Below, piece by piece: positions 20,292-31,639 of a stretch of DNA of 64,000 nucleotides (positions are counted from its first letter, which is position 1; every line of letters begins with the position of its first letter). The DNA is taken from the NCBI RefSeq assembly GCF_963678635.1, contig NC_087069.1, positions 8,630,633-8,694,632 of the forward strand, given 5' to 3'. The position numbers were made by a program, and so were the translations under genes. Below the pieces are notes generated by a model. That model ran no database searches, had not been told where the DNA came from, and saw only the letters and a program-made list of their open reading frames with translations. The DNA comes from Symsagittifera roscoffensis (taxonomy: Eukaryota; Xenacoelomorpha; Acoela; Convolutidae).

Positions 20292-21715
20292 TTAACTGTC
20301 TTCTTCCAGCTCACCTTTGTCTGGTGCACCATTTTCTGTCCACCTTTTCAGGTTGCTTGTCATGCGGTCATTTCTCTGCGCCCTTAGTAGGTCCGAGAGT
20401 CTGTATCTCGCCTTCAAGAATGTCTTCATGACTCTCATCTGACTATTCATCTCATTGGGCTGGTCTGTGTCTTCTTCCATCTTGACGCACCAGATCTTCA
20501 CCAACGGCTGTGTTGCTTGTTTGAACGGCTGAAGATCAGTCCTGACTACCTCTTTTTGTGGCAACAGACTTATCGACCGCTTCGATACCGCTATTGTTTC
20601 CAAATCATCCGCTGCGTTGTCAAAGACTCTTTCGCTTGGTATGAGGTAGCGATCACTGTCAGGGTCCTGGTACACTTCTCTATCCAGATCCCTTGCACGA
20701 GTTTCCACTAGTAGTGTGTGGATCGCTAGTTCTGACAGTTCTGATCCCGAGCTCGAGTTCCTGTTTGAGTATGTGTCAATTCCTGAGTTCCGCGAATTGT
20801 CATCTGTTGAAGAGTCTGTGTTGGAGTCTGCACCCTCCTCCAGATCAGGTCCGTGCCCTCTCCGCATCCATCTGAACTCCCCGGACAAAACTTTGTTCCC
20901 CAGGTCCTGTTTCTTGTCAGGAAGATTTTCCTCTATCTCAGACTCCCCGGAAAAATTTCCTTTCCCTGGTGTTGATCTTGAACTCGCCTGCTTTTTTCAC
21001 CGTTTGTCTCCCCGGACAAACAATCTTGCACCAGTTTTTGTTCAATCTTCTCACTTTCTCTATCTTGGTCCTCAAAGGTAACGGTTTTCTTTCGCGTATC
21101 GTTCCCCTGTTCTTTCCGACCGTATGAAGTACTTGTTAAGACCTCGTGGGGTATTGAGGATACTAGTTGCTGAACTATTGACCTACAATCCCTCTCGTTG
21201 TCTCTGTGTTGTCGTATTGACAGCATGATCTTCAACTTCTCACTGACTGTCAGTGATGCCATGGCTGCTGCCCACTCGGGGTCGTCTCTGGTCACTTCTC
21301 TCTCTAACAATCTTCCCAGCATCCGCATCACTTGCGGTGTGACCTGCACCGTTCCATTCAATAATGAGAGGCTGTTTATGTTCATGCGAGAGAGTTCTTG
21401 CTGGACCAGGTTTGAGCGCAGCAACAGATCCAAGGGCACGGGGTCCCTTTTGGATAGGATTTTTATCTCGGCTGCTTTCTCGACAGGTAACTCAGGATGT
21501 CCTGGAATTGGATGTCCAGACTTGTTCAACCAACTCGTTAAGGCAAGCGCTTCATAAGTTTCTTTGTCCAGAAACGAGAATCCTTCCTTTATTTCTGCCT
21601 GATTAGCTTGCTTCTGTTCCAATCTTTCATAGAACTCAGTTTTCTTGCTGAGGCTGTCAGCATTCTGGTATTTATCACGCATCCTGTGCTCGATTATCAT
21701 GTGATAGCCATCCAA
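20292..21715 (-). pseudogene. RNase H C-terminus and linker, Gypsy copy 2
   Basis: 20933-21715 opens with the end of the RNase H/connection region (IEHRMRDKYQNADSLSK), absent in copy 1. It continues with the helical linker and an LSGE repeat. 20292-20888 continues in another frame with FRWMRRGHGPDLEEG and the pre-integrase region. A large insertion or deletion is not needed: ordinary frameshifts explain the split near 20890-20940. Confidence 0.65.
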
Positions 21716-21727
21716 TCTTACTATCCA

Positions 21728-22695
21728 TCAACCAATAAAACTCTGATCTATCGAGTAGGTCTTCAACCAGGATAACGCTCTGTTGTCCGCGCGTAACTTA
21801 AAGGGAGCGCTTCCCAAGTATGCGCGGTACTTTTCCACGAAAGTGACTTCTTCAAATATTTCTGCTTTTGGTGCACCATATTTCATCTCAGTGTCAAGAA
21901 CATACATGCCCTTCTCTGTAGGCATGCCTAGCACTGGCGCTTCGCACAGTTCCCGCTTTATGTTCTCGAAGGTAATTTGTGCTTCATCGTTCTATTCGAA
22001 CTTCTTTCCTTTGTTGCCAATCAGCCTCTGCACTGGATACACTTGTCTGCATATCCTTTGATGAACTCAAGGTAATAAATGGCAAACCTTAGGAAGCTCA
22101 TTAGCTGTGTGTCCGTTCTTGAAGCCTTCCATTTCAACACTGCCTCTACTGCTTCCGGGTCCGGCCTCACACCATGCCTGTCCACCATTCTTCACAGGTA
22201 CTTGATCGAATCCCTAAGGATTTCACATTTCGATGACTTACACTTCAAGCCTGCTCTTTTCATACATCCAAAGACCTCATCGAGCCGATCAATGTGGTCT
22301 TCCAGGGTCGGTGTCGCTATCACTACGTCATCCACGTAACACATCACGAGATTCCCGTTTTTCTTAGTCACTCTGGTCAAAGCCTGAGCCAGCAGTATTT
22401 GAAAAGTGGCCGTTGCATTGCACAAGCCGAAGGGCATCCTCTTCCACTGGTACAACCCCAATTCACACGCGAATCCGGTCTTTTCCCTATCCTTCTTCCG
22501 CAGAGGGACCTGCCAGAAGGCAGAGCCCAAATCCAATGTGGTGAAGAACTTGGCATCACCAAGTTTTGAGAGGCTCTCGTCTATTCGCGATGTCGGGTAC
22601 GCATCTTTTATTGTCACCGCGTTCAAGTAGCGAAAGTCGCAACAAAGCCTAAGCTGCCCCCTTTCTTTTTTGCCATTACCACCCCGCAAGCCCAC
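21728..22695 (-). pseudogene. reverse transcriptase and partial RNase H, Gypsy copy 2
   Basis: 22192-22695 holds RT motifs LDLGSAFWQVPL, RMPFGLCNATATFQ and CYVDDVVIATPT. The connection region 21935-22190 is interrupted by frameshifts. 21728-21934 holds MYVLDT joined directly to EMKYGAPKAEIF, so the start of RNase H is deleted here while its FKLRADNRALSWLKT (second acidic motif region) is kept. The RT N-terminus is missing about 160 bases near 22750 relative to copy 1. Confidence 0.88.
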
Positions 22696-22974
22696 GGCGA
22701 TTTCGAGGGTTCTATCATGTCGTATTCAAGCAGCATTTCGATTTCCGCAAAATTTCGAAATCTCCCTCACCTATTTTCCCTTTTAAATTTTCTATCTCTG
22801 GCAAAACCGGTTTGTAAGATTCTAGTTCATATGACGAGGGGTGTTACGGAAAATTCGAGCAGCTCGATAAGCCGTCGTCCGTTTCGGATTTCATTGAAAA
22901 CAATTTATGAATAGATTTTAATTCATTAATCCTCTTTAAAATTTTATCTTTATTGGCATGATAAGGACAGTCTT

Positions 22975-24366
22975 TCACACTATGTTTTTCAAGTTTTGTG
23001 TCTCCTCATAGTCGGTCCTCATCGGCAAAGCGTAACCAAGCTTCTTTCCACGCTGGATTGAAACCGTGGTGTCCAGTGTGTTCAATAACACACTGACACA
23101 CAGTCCGTTTCGCGTTACCGAGAAGCTCCGGCCTAAAATCACCGAACTCTGACTATTTTGATTCGGTACTAAACAAACCTGTTTACTATCGCTTAACGAA
23201 TTCAAATTCCTCATTCTAAAAATTGCCACCACAGCCTGCCCTGGCTGTAGTTTTACCTTTCTATCTTAAACAATTGGTACCTTGTTTTTGTCTGTTATTA
23301 TCCTATTAATTGGTTTCTTAACATACTTCCGGTCCGGGTTTCTAATCCGTATTAGACCGTTGTTCAAGTCAATCATCACGTCAAAATTCCTGACAAAATC
23401 TCTGCCCAAGATGAATTGGTCGGCGTTGTCTAAAATCTCTACTACCAGGAAGCTCATCCATAGATCCCGTCCTCCCATGTGGAGAACTGTTATCGGCGTT
23501 CTTCCGGCTACGTAAGTCGATCCTCGATTGGCGGCGGCCAGTCGGAGATTCGCCGGAATTAGATCTTCCCTCGTGAAGCCCATTCTTTTCCAAGTTTTTA
23601 TCGGCATCACACTCACTACCGCTCTTGTGTCCAGAAGCCCTGTGACTCCGATTTTCTTGCCATTGGTGTCGAGCAGATGTGCAGTCACATCTGCTTCGTA
23701 TCCAATGTGTACCGCGTCTTGTTCCATCATGGCGTCATGGCCTATCCGGCGCACTTTGAGTTCCTCCTCACCCAAATATATCTGCCCTATTTGGTCACTA
23801 TCTGTTGTCACATAACTCCTAGTGTAGATACTGATTCCATCTACGTTCAGAATCACTTGATACGGCCCATAGACTTCCACGTAGCGTCCATGAAGCTTCT
23901 TTATGCGAGGGCCACCCGTTGTTAGTAGTGCTCGCACAGCTCTCGACTCAGTGCGTGGCTCCACCTGCCTCAGATAATCTGCATATGTGTCCAAATGCAT
24001 CAAAGTAAACTCTGATGGTTCACTCAGATTTCTGATTACCTGGTGTCCTGCTACCGAGACTATCGACTGTACCTTGCTTCCTTGCGGCATCATGCCAAAC
24101 CTCTGACCGGAGATCACATTAAGTTTCATGCTCAACCTACTTGGTGCCTTTGTCTCCTCGACTTCTGTTGCCTCGAAGGTATTCAGTTGCTCTTGTAGTT
24201 TCTCATTTTCCAGTTCGAATTTCATTTTTTGTTCGATCTCTGTCGTCACCAGTTCCTGCTGCACTCTATTTAGAGCATCCCTCGCGGCTGCCCTATTATC
24301 ATTCTTGAAGTCTTCGGCCGCAGTCACTGGTTCCGGTTCACATGTCTCTTCCTTTACCGCTTGCAT
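22975..24366 (-). pseudogene. aspartic protease region, Gypsy copy 2
   Basis: 23266-24366 (366 codons) contains the gag coiled-coil tail, then the protease with LLDTRAVVSVMPIKTW, where the usual DTG/DSG is DTR, and FILGRDFVRNFD. 22975-23232 continues after a stop (CFSVTRNGLCVSVLLN-like region). The D-T-R triad would probably be inactive; it could be a GGA to AGA change. Confidence 0.8.
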
Positions 24367-24533
24367 TTTCTTCGTTTCAGCTCTTGCGGTTTGTCTTTTC
24401 TGCGCGCCTCCGCTTCACTCAACAGGCGAGACTTGCTGGCTTTCACTCCTGACAAAGCTTCCTCATGCCTTGGATGCTTGATGTCTGCTACAGCATCCCA
24501 GAATTGCAGACAATCTGATTTAAAATGACCTTC

Positions 24534-27039
24534 CTATTTGCAAAAGAAACACCTCGGGCCGAATTTCGCAATTACTCCTCTCATTGAATCCTCATGGTCA
24601 ACTTCTGACGCATCTTCGTCCTCGAGGCTAAAGCCTATTGCTTTCATGCCCTGTATGTAAGTTGGGCATGCTGACACATGATGGTCCGTTGAACTGCAAT
24701 TGGCACAAGAGCGTCTCTTGTCCATATCATCCCTCGGTTTGTACCAGTTGTTCCCTTGGTTTGCTGGTCCGTTGTTAAAATTGCCATAATTGTTCTTATA
24801 ATATCCAGATCTCGAAGGAGTTTTCAACAAAAGATATTCTTTTGACTTGAGACTCAACTCCTCTGGTGTTGGCGCATCGGTTGATAGTGGTGTGTAATGC
24901 ATTGCTAACATTGTTCGAAGTTCATCATTCTTCACACCATCGATGAATTTTGAGGCTACTGCCAGGTTCATCCTTCTGTTTGACTCATCGGGATGGCTGC
25001 GTCTTCTCAGCATTTCCAAGTCGTCTAGGAACTTGTCTATTGTTTCATCTTCTCGTTGCCTCCGTTTGTCGAAGCGCATCATTGCCTGGTGCCCCTGCAC
25101 CCCTGATCCAAAACGATTTAACAAGATTTCGAAAACTTTCTCAGCTGTGTCTCGCTGATATTGCTTCTTGGCCATGACACAGTTCAGGGCTGTCCCTTCC
25201 AAGTTACTGGTGAGCTCACTGCATTCTTGTCTTTCTGACAAGTCCTCTTCCTCGAAATGCAGTTTCATTACCTATATCCAGGTATCAATACAGCCATCAG
25301 ATTCGTCTTTATAGCACCTTGGTTTCTTAAAGACTCTTCTGGACTTCTCACTGCGTTCATTGGCTCTGGATAACCTCGTAAGGAATGTTTCCAAAGACCT
25401 GTTTAGTGGTTCAAAGGCTCTGACCATTGCCGTAGCATCTCTTGAGTGCCCTGCCTGAGTATCGTCACCCCCAGCTAAGGGTTCTGTATTTGGTGCATCC
25501 CTACAATCCGAATCACCGTGACTATTTCCTCCTAGGCCCACATGACTCCTCCCTGGTTTGGCATGTCTCCTGTTGCTGGAATCACCTCTCCCAGTCGCAC
25601 GTGTGCCTTGCGTCGATCGTTCGCTTGAGGTCTGTCTGTTCCCTGTTGAACTTGCTCTACTGTTTGGGCCCCATGTTCTATTATCCCTTGTGGCATAGCT
25701 TGATGAGCTGCCCCTACCTCTAGTGGATCCATATGTCCTCCTCCTTTGATGGTCATTGAATTTCACCTTCGGTTCCCTGCTGGGACATCCCGAATTTGGT
25801 TCCCCTTCTCTTGGTCCACTCCTGCTGCCCAGTAGCCCGTCCAACCTGTCCATGATAGCCTGAGTTCGCCTTCCCATCATCGCATCTATCTTTGTGTCAA
25901 GAGTCCTAAGAGTCTGCTCTTGTTGTGTTCTTAACTTTTCCATATCGTCTCTTAAGCGTAACTCTCTCTGTTCCGCTTCTCTTGTCATTCGCGACAAGTT
26001 CTTCGCTATATGCTCGTCGTTCTTTCCTTTAAGCGTTTTTCGCTCCTGTCAACTTCTTGTCTATTGCGGTTTATTTCTTCCCGCAGACTTTCTCTTTCAA
26101 CGTGGACTGCTCTTTCTAGTTCACTCATTCTTATGGACATCTGTTCATTTTGTTCTCCTATACTGCCCACTATGTTGTTCAAGGCTTCTTCTAATGATGC
26201 CCGTTTTCTACTAGTGGCGTCACTAGTGGCGGTGTCACCCTGTCGATCCCAGGTAGCTTTGTGCTGGTCGAGATTCTGGCTGTGATTCACTGCCTCGACG
26301 TTTTTTCGTTATCCACCTCTGGTTCCGCCGATGCGTTGCCTAGCCCTATGTTTCTATTCTCCCCAGTTCGCGTCTCCGATTTTGTCATACTCACAGAGTC
26401 TCTTGACTGGATCTTGACTGAGTGTTTGTTTCTTTGCTTATCGTTCTCACCACACCAAATTTGCCCATGGTTCCAGTCTCTCTGTTGGTGTATGGCTCAT
26501 TCTCCTGGGTCGAACTATTGAGGCTGACTAGAGATTCAAAGTTCACTTGTTCCTCATCGTCCTCTTCTTCCTCCTGGAAAGTTGTCTTCATTCTTTCTGA
26601 GAACGATGAGGACGTTGTCTGTTTCTCCATCACGCCTGCCATCATGGTGTTGTCTGTGGGAGATCTCCTAGTTGCCGCAATTTCAGTAGAGATGTCGGAC
26701 AGTTTTGACATCTCCTCTCGGTCCAGTGTCCCGGTGGAAGTGGCAAAATCTTGGCCTTGTTCTACCGGAGTTCCCTCTCCCGTCCGGTTCATGCATTTAT
26801 TGATTCTCATGCATGGCCTGGTCCGGATAGACCTCCGCTTCTAGCATAGCTTTTCGCTCTTCTGAGGACTTCTGACTCCTGGTTTCAACCATTCTGCCTG
26901 AAACCGTCTCTCTTTTGTCGGTCCGGGTTCGTGTGATCCGTTCCACAAAAGAGTCGGTCATTGTGTTTCTTTGCTTTTCAGGTATGAATTTCCTAGAGCT
27001 ATTACCTCGTTTAGGTATTTTTGACTTGTCTAGACTCAT
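24534..27039 (-). pseudogene. gag, Gypsy copy 2
   Basis: The gag start ATG is at 27039 (MSLDKSKIPKRGN). Pieces in three frames are 26797-27039, 26391-26810, 26006-26290, 25272-25997 and 24534-25268. They carry the basic N-terminus, the long coiled-coil (SELERAVHVERESLREEIN), an R/G/S/N-rich linker and the capsid with CIDTWI and MKLHFEEEDLSERQ. The first zinc knuckle is complete (CANCSSTDHHVSAC). The second is cut by TAG after CFFC. Capsid reads through the position where copy 1 has a stop. Confidence 0.8.
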
Positions 27040-27613
27040 TTTCTATTTATCACTTCTTAATACCTATATACTCAATTCGATTGCTGGTGGCCTTCTAGTT
27101 TGACTATTGATAATATTAACACAACACAATAAATTTCACAAGATTCTATTAAATAGTGACCACGAATCCTTGTATGATATCAGAGTATAGCGTGTATATA
27201 ATTTTTTTCACAATAATCGATTATCGGTCGTAAGATTTGAGAACTAGCACAATATGATGATATCAGTCAATTTAAAAAATAGTGTACTCACTACCCAATC
27301 AAGCACAAATATTAGTGATTTAAAATCAAAAATAACAAAATAAGAATATTTCTATGAAAAACGTATGTGTATTGTACTTTTAGTTGGTCGCAGTACAATA
27401 GTCGAACTTGTATTTTAAAGAAAGAGCTTGACCTGCTTGGTGCTGCAACAAACAGACAAAACTTTGAAGGCAGTATCTTTCTCAAGTGGGCGTCTATTGC
27501 ACCCACCGAATGCTGGGCTACCTATCTGCCTTCGGAGTGCCCGAGCTAGACATACTAAAATCCTCAGGGCAGTCTCTTTTCTCAAAAACGTTTTGGATTT
27601 CAATCCACACCAA
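27040..27613 (-). other. 5' leader and candidate PBS, Gypsy copy 2
   Basis: Untranslated leader homologous to 11191-11788. Next to the LTR (27596-27612) the minus strand reads TGGTGTGGATTGAAATC, the same candidate primer site as copy 1 with one change. Confidence 0.5.
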
Positions 27614-27805
27614 TGAGTTGTACACTCTTTTTTAATTTAGACTTAGTGTCGCGAATATCCGAGTTTGGACCTGTTTTGTTTTGGTCTAGTCTTTATCGAA
27701 AGGCAAGTTACCAGTGCAGTCACTGGTTCCTAGCCTGTCTCTTAGTAACCTAATATCTCTCACTATAATCTTTACTTCTGTTTGCCTAAGTCCTTAATAA
27801 AAATA

Positions 27806-28037
27806 ATAACCCTCCGGGTTGACAAAAACAGTACCCCTCCGGATTGGCAAAAGTAGGACCCTTCCGGATTGGCAAAATTGAGACCCTCCGGATTGGGACC
27901 CCTCTGGGATAGTAAATATAAGACCCCTCCGGATTGATACCCCTCCGGTTTAGTGAAAACAAGACCCCTCCGGATTGGGACCCCTCCGAACTAGAAAAAA
28001 CTTGGACCCCTCCTGATTGGGACCCCTCCGATTTTGT
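27806..28037. repeat. minisatellite of CCCTCCGGATTG-type units in LTR 2
   Basis: About 11 units of 15-25 bases, each with a core such as acccctccggattgg separated by short A-rich spacers. The corresponding place in the shared LTR (about 11980-12020) has about two units, so the array expanded or contracted after the LTRs separated. Single copies of the core occur elsewhere in both LTRs. Confidence 0.75.
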
Positions 28038-29187
28038 AAAAATAGCTTTTTGGAGACTTTCTTGATTTTCAAGCTATACCCCTCCGGATACGTTCTCCGA
28101 TGCTATTATGCTGTTTGAATTAACTAGGAAGGGTATGTGGTCCTTTCCTAGACCTTTCCGGATTGAAGTTAAGCCTCTTATTTGACAATTCACACTAACG
28201 GTGAAGGGTCTTATCGCTTGCCTAATTTCGGCTCGATTAAGGTTTTCTTGTGCCTTTAGCCTTCCCTTTTCGTCTAGAACAGCCTAAAGTTACTTTATTC
28301 AACCGCTATCACCTTTTGGTAGGGATGTAAGGGCTTTCCAAAAATTTTTTATAAAACGTGAAGGGTCTACCCTCCCAAATTGGTGAATTTGCTAAAAACA
28401 ATCTCAAAAAATTTTCACGCTTACTTTTTTGACTAATTTTTTCCCTACTAGTAAGCTCAGCTAATTTCTGATCTAATAGTATTAAGATCAACTAAATTTG
28501 TCCCGTCGTTCCAAAGTTATTGACCAAAACGTCTTTTTTCCAAATTTAAAAATTTTCTCTCTTATAGGTTCCGTCTAACTTTTTTCGCAATTCCGTTCTT
28601 TTCGACCTAAAAATTGTTGATCCGAGCTCACAAGGCCTATATTATTCTAGTTCAATGCAAAAAAAACCCGATCTAAAACGCTTTAATTGAAAAAATTTGC
28701 GAAAAACTATACTATTTGGACCCCTCCGGATTGATGAATCCACTGAATCAAACACGTTAAGTTCGATTTCTCTGTAACCCGGAAGGATTTCAGGAAACGG
28801 ATTTCAAAATCTGTAGATTCATTAGTGGAAGTTGTCCGAGCAACTATTTCTACTGTCCTAACTCAAAAATTTCAAAAAATTTTCTGATTTTATAGTGTTC
28901 CATTTTCTCAAAAATCGCAAAAATTCGGTTTTTGGTACCAAAATAGTTCCAACCATTTCCGAACTAAACGTAACCGGTTCTACCTATTATAGCAGTGCAA
29001 TTACAATGTAACACACTAATTTAGCGCTTTTTTTCCGTTTCAAAAAATATCGATATGTCAAAAATCGCCATTTGTGGGGGGATCAAAATATCGCTATTTT
29101 GACCCTTAAAACTCTGTTTTCTTTGTTTTTCAAAGTCTGTTTTCTTTGTTTCTCACTGAAAAACGATATAGGAGTATTAATATGGGC

Positions 29188-29195
29188 TATATAAG
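29188..29195 (+). promoter_or_regulatory. TATA-like box on the plus strand of LTR 2
   Basis: tatataag, 54 bases before the first in-frame ATG of the plus-strand ORF, equivalent to 13083-13090. Confidence 0.4.
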
Positions 29196-29249
29196 TAATA
29201 ATATTAGTAATACTATACCATTCCGGGTTGGTTCAATATCCGAATTAAG

Positions 29250-29663
29250 GTGCTTAACTCGGATATTCGCAGTTCGGTGATGGGTCACTACAGTGCAGCA
29301 CTGTCGAGCCCCCCACAGATTACTATCTTACTTTTTGTACCAAAAGGGATACAAAACTTGTTAACGATACCCAACAGTCGATTGTTGTTGTCGTTGAGTC
29401 CCTTCTTGTTGCTCCTTGTACTGCTTGCCGGATCAGTCTTCTCCCAAGACCCTTCCGGATATAGCGCAAATCAGCGACCCTTCCGGATTGAGCGCAATTT
29501 AGCATTAACGTGCTTAAATACTCAATTAACCCTACAGTACAAGCCTCACAAACGGGCCACAAAATTGATCGTAACAATCCTGACTGATATAAATGCCTGT
29601 AACAACAATATATCTATCAACAACAAACGGGGAGATCGGATCACATCTTGTCTGGGGGGATGA
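29250..29663 (+). CDS. plus-strand (antisense) ORF within LTR 2
   Basis: 137 codons. It has the same signal-peptide-like run (LSLSPFLLLLVLLAGSVFSQ) and the same last 40 residues (LIVTILTDINACNNN...) as the ORF at 13124. The middle 35 residues differ because two indels of opposite effect lie at about 29480 and 29556. No family recognised. Confidence 0.4.
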   Translation: MLNSDIRSSVMGHYSAALSSPPQITILLFVPKGIQNLLTIPNSRLLLSLSPFLLLLVLLAGSVFSQDPSGYSANQRPFRIERNLALTCLNTQLTLQYKPHKRATKLIVTILTDINACNNNISINNKRGDRITSCLGG

Positions 29664-30609
29664 TTTCTACTGAATTTATACTTTTTTACTTTTTTTTTGG
29701 TTTTTTCGGTTATTTTTTTTGGTTTCTGTTTTTCATGGGTATTATACTACTTTTTGTATGGTTTCTTATATATCTTTAAGTGTTTTTGGTCACAAACCTC
29801 TCAGGGAACGAGGGGATGGCCGATCCCCCCACCCTTCCTGGTTCGTGAATTTTCGGTCTTAACTAGGTTAGAAAGCTATTCACGGTAATCCGGATGGCTT
29901 CCGCGTTTCGACCTACCCTTCCGCAACGGCGGTTTAGGCCTATTAAGGGCGTTAATCTGAGCATCCGCGCGGCGCGGAGTGCTCGTTAACGGTTCTGCCG
30001 GTCATGATGTTTAAAAAAATAACACCCAGGAGCGCCATAAAAACATCTATGTAACATTCGCCCGGAAGTACATATCGACGGAAAATAGAGCCAAGCTATA
30101 AAAAGACTGGCTAGCGTCTAAACAAAGTTCTACATGCTTTTAACCGTCTCTGCCAAAGCCAGTTCTTTTGGTGGTCTTTCTAACATCGGGTCGACAAGAA
30201 CGTTACTGCTTTATGCTTCGGTCAAAACACTCAAATTAACTTAACTACAGGCAGAAATAGTGAGCTCATGGCTGGGTCTCAGTATCCCCAAACCACGAGG
30301 TCACTCCTAAAATCAGGGCTACTACTATTTATTGAATTATCATTATTTTTGTTCAGTAGATAAAAATCATCATCTCCATCGAAGATGGATCAACCCTTTC
30401 CCCCAATTCCTAGCTTCTCATCCTCGATAAATGAATTCAGATGTTAATTAAATTGAATTCAGAACATAATAGGGAAGCTAAAAGCTTATGTAAAATAATT
30501 CCAATTCAAATCCCGAGACCCCTCCGGATTCTTGAATCCGGGGAAATAAGACCCTTATCCTCCTTCCGGAAGGCTGGTTTTCCACCCTTCACCGTTTTTC
30601 GCAACGGCC

Positions 30610-30641
30610 TTGCAACTATTGTAGCGACACAATAGTTGCAA
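30610..30641. repeat. LTR hairpin (LTR 2 copy)
   Basis: Same 13-bp perfect stem and agcgac loop as at 14514 and 15452. Confidence 0.75.
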
Positions 30642-30915
30642 TTCGGGACGGTTTCTGCTATTTCTGCTTTTCTCCGATTCTGATTCTCAATTTTCTCGTT
30701 CTTTTATTCAGGTTTTTCTTTAAAATGGCAGTTTTTCACGTTTCTTAAAATTATCATTTCGAATTTTTAAAATTTAGGAATTTCCAAATCCTTCAGCCTT
30801 CACGATTTGTCCAATTGTCTGAATAACGCACTTAATCCTTCAAAACTGCCCATTCGGAAGGTTCGCTGCTAAAAACTCGAAACTGCATTTTCGTCCATTC
30901 TGGTCGAATGTCACA

Positions 30916-31639
30916 GTACTTCTTCTTCTTCACCGTCTTCCTCTTTTTCGCTATACTAGGTAATAAAACAAATACCTGTTTCTTGAGAACACAGACGAGT
31001 AGACGGGGCAGTATAACAGAGCCCGTGCCAAAGTAGAACAATTTCGAAAAAAAAAGTTCAGTTCAGCGAGAACAACTGGGGTAGTTTATTTGAACTTAAC
31101 CAATGTCTAGGGTCATCATCTGACAACAGCAGCATCAGTCAGACCCAAAAAAGGAAGAACGAAGTGAGTTTTAGTCAGACAGCACAAAAACTCCCTGCAT
31201 AAAGAGAATCAAGCAAGTTTGCAGCAAAACCAACGAAGGAAATAAGAGTAGAGCCGTAAAAATGGCTTTTTCCGATGTTACTTTTCTTTATTTATAGTAA
31301 TTAGAAGGTCAAAAGAATCACAGTGACCGAGGCTACAGTCAGGAGTCCCTTCATCACGTATTCTAGTCAGAATCCTTGGAATTTTCTAGATATGGAAGTT
31401 ATAATGATAAAAAGGAGATGTAAAGTGTTGATGTCCTTAAAATTAAACTCTATACGTGTTACTTTTCTTCAAAAGGAATAGGCAACTCGACACGAGAAAA
31501 AGTAATATACAAATAGTGTGTTATAAATAAACAATTTCGTCGAAGGTTGTTTTGTCATTTATCGTTCAGAGTACGCAAGGGACGTTCGCAATCTGTAGTG
31601 CCAGGGAGATTCTATTTTTTAAAAAGCTGCCTGCTCTGG
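30916..31639. other. flank of the Gypsy insertion, nothing recognised
   Basis: Starts with a short CTT-rich run (30920-30955). No coding frame, structured RNA or known repeat was seen. It is not similar to 15797 onward. Confidence 0.4.

Larger units (their letters stand above)
11789..30915 (-). mobile_element. Ty3/Gypsy retrotransposon copy 2, both LTRs present (about 19.1 kb)
   Basis: 5' LTR 27614-30915, internal 15797-27613 (11.8 kb), 3' LTR 11789-15796 (also the 5' LTR of copy 1). Domain order is as in copy 1. Frames shift repeatedly and several deletions remove domain parts (RT N-terminus near 22750, RNase H start near 21890). The integrase keeps its first catalytic Asp. The sequence after the 5' LTR edge is gtact (30916-30920). 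The partner target-site copy would lie beyond copy 1 and is outside the window, so insertion cannot be proved. Confidence 0.88.
27614..30915 (-). repeat. 5' LTR of Gypsy copy 2, 3.3 kb
   Basis: Same TG...CA ends as the shared LTR. It contains one outer unit with one hairpin (30610-30641), a TATA-like box at 29188-29195, the plus-strand ORF 29250-29663, and an expanded CCCTCCGGATTG-type minisatellite at 27806-28037. Divergence from the shared LTR is uneven: about 2-4% in the 29247-29460 and 29930-30045 blocks but visibly higher, roughly 15% or more, around 28780-29000. Confidence 0.85.
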
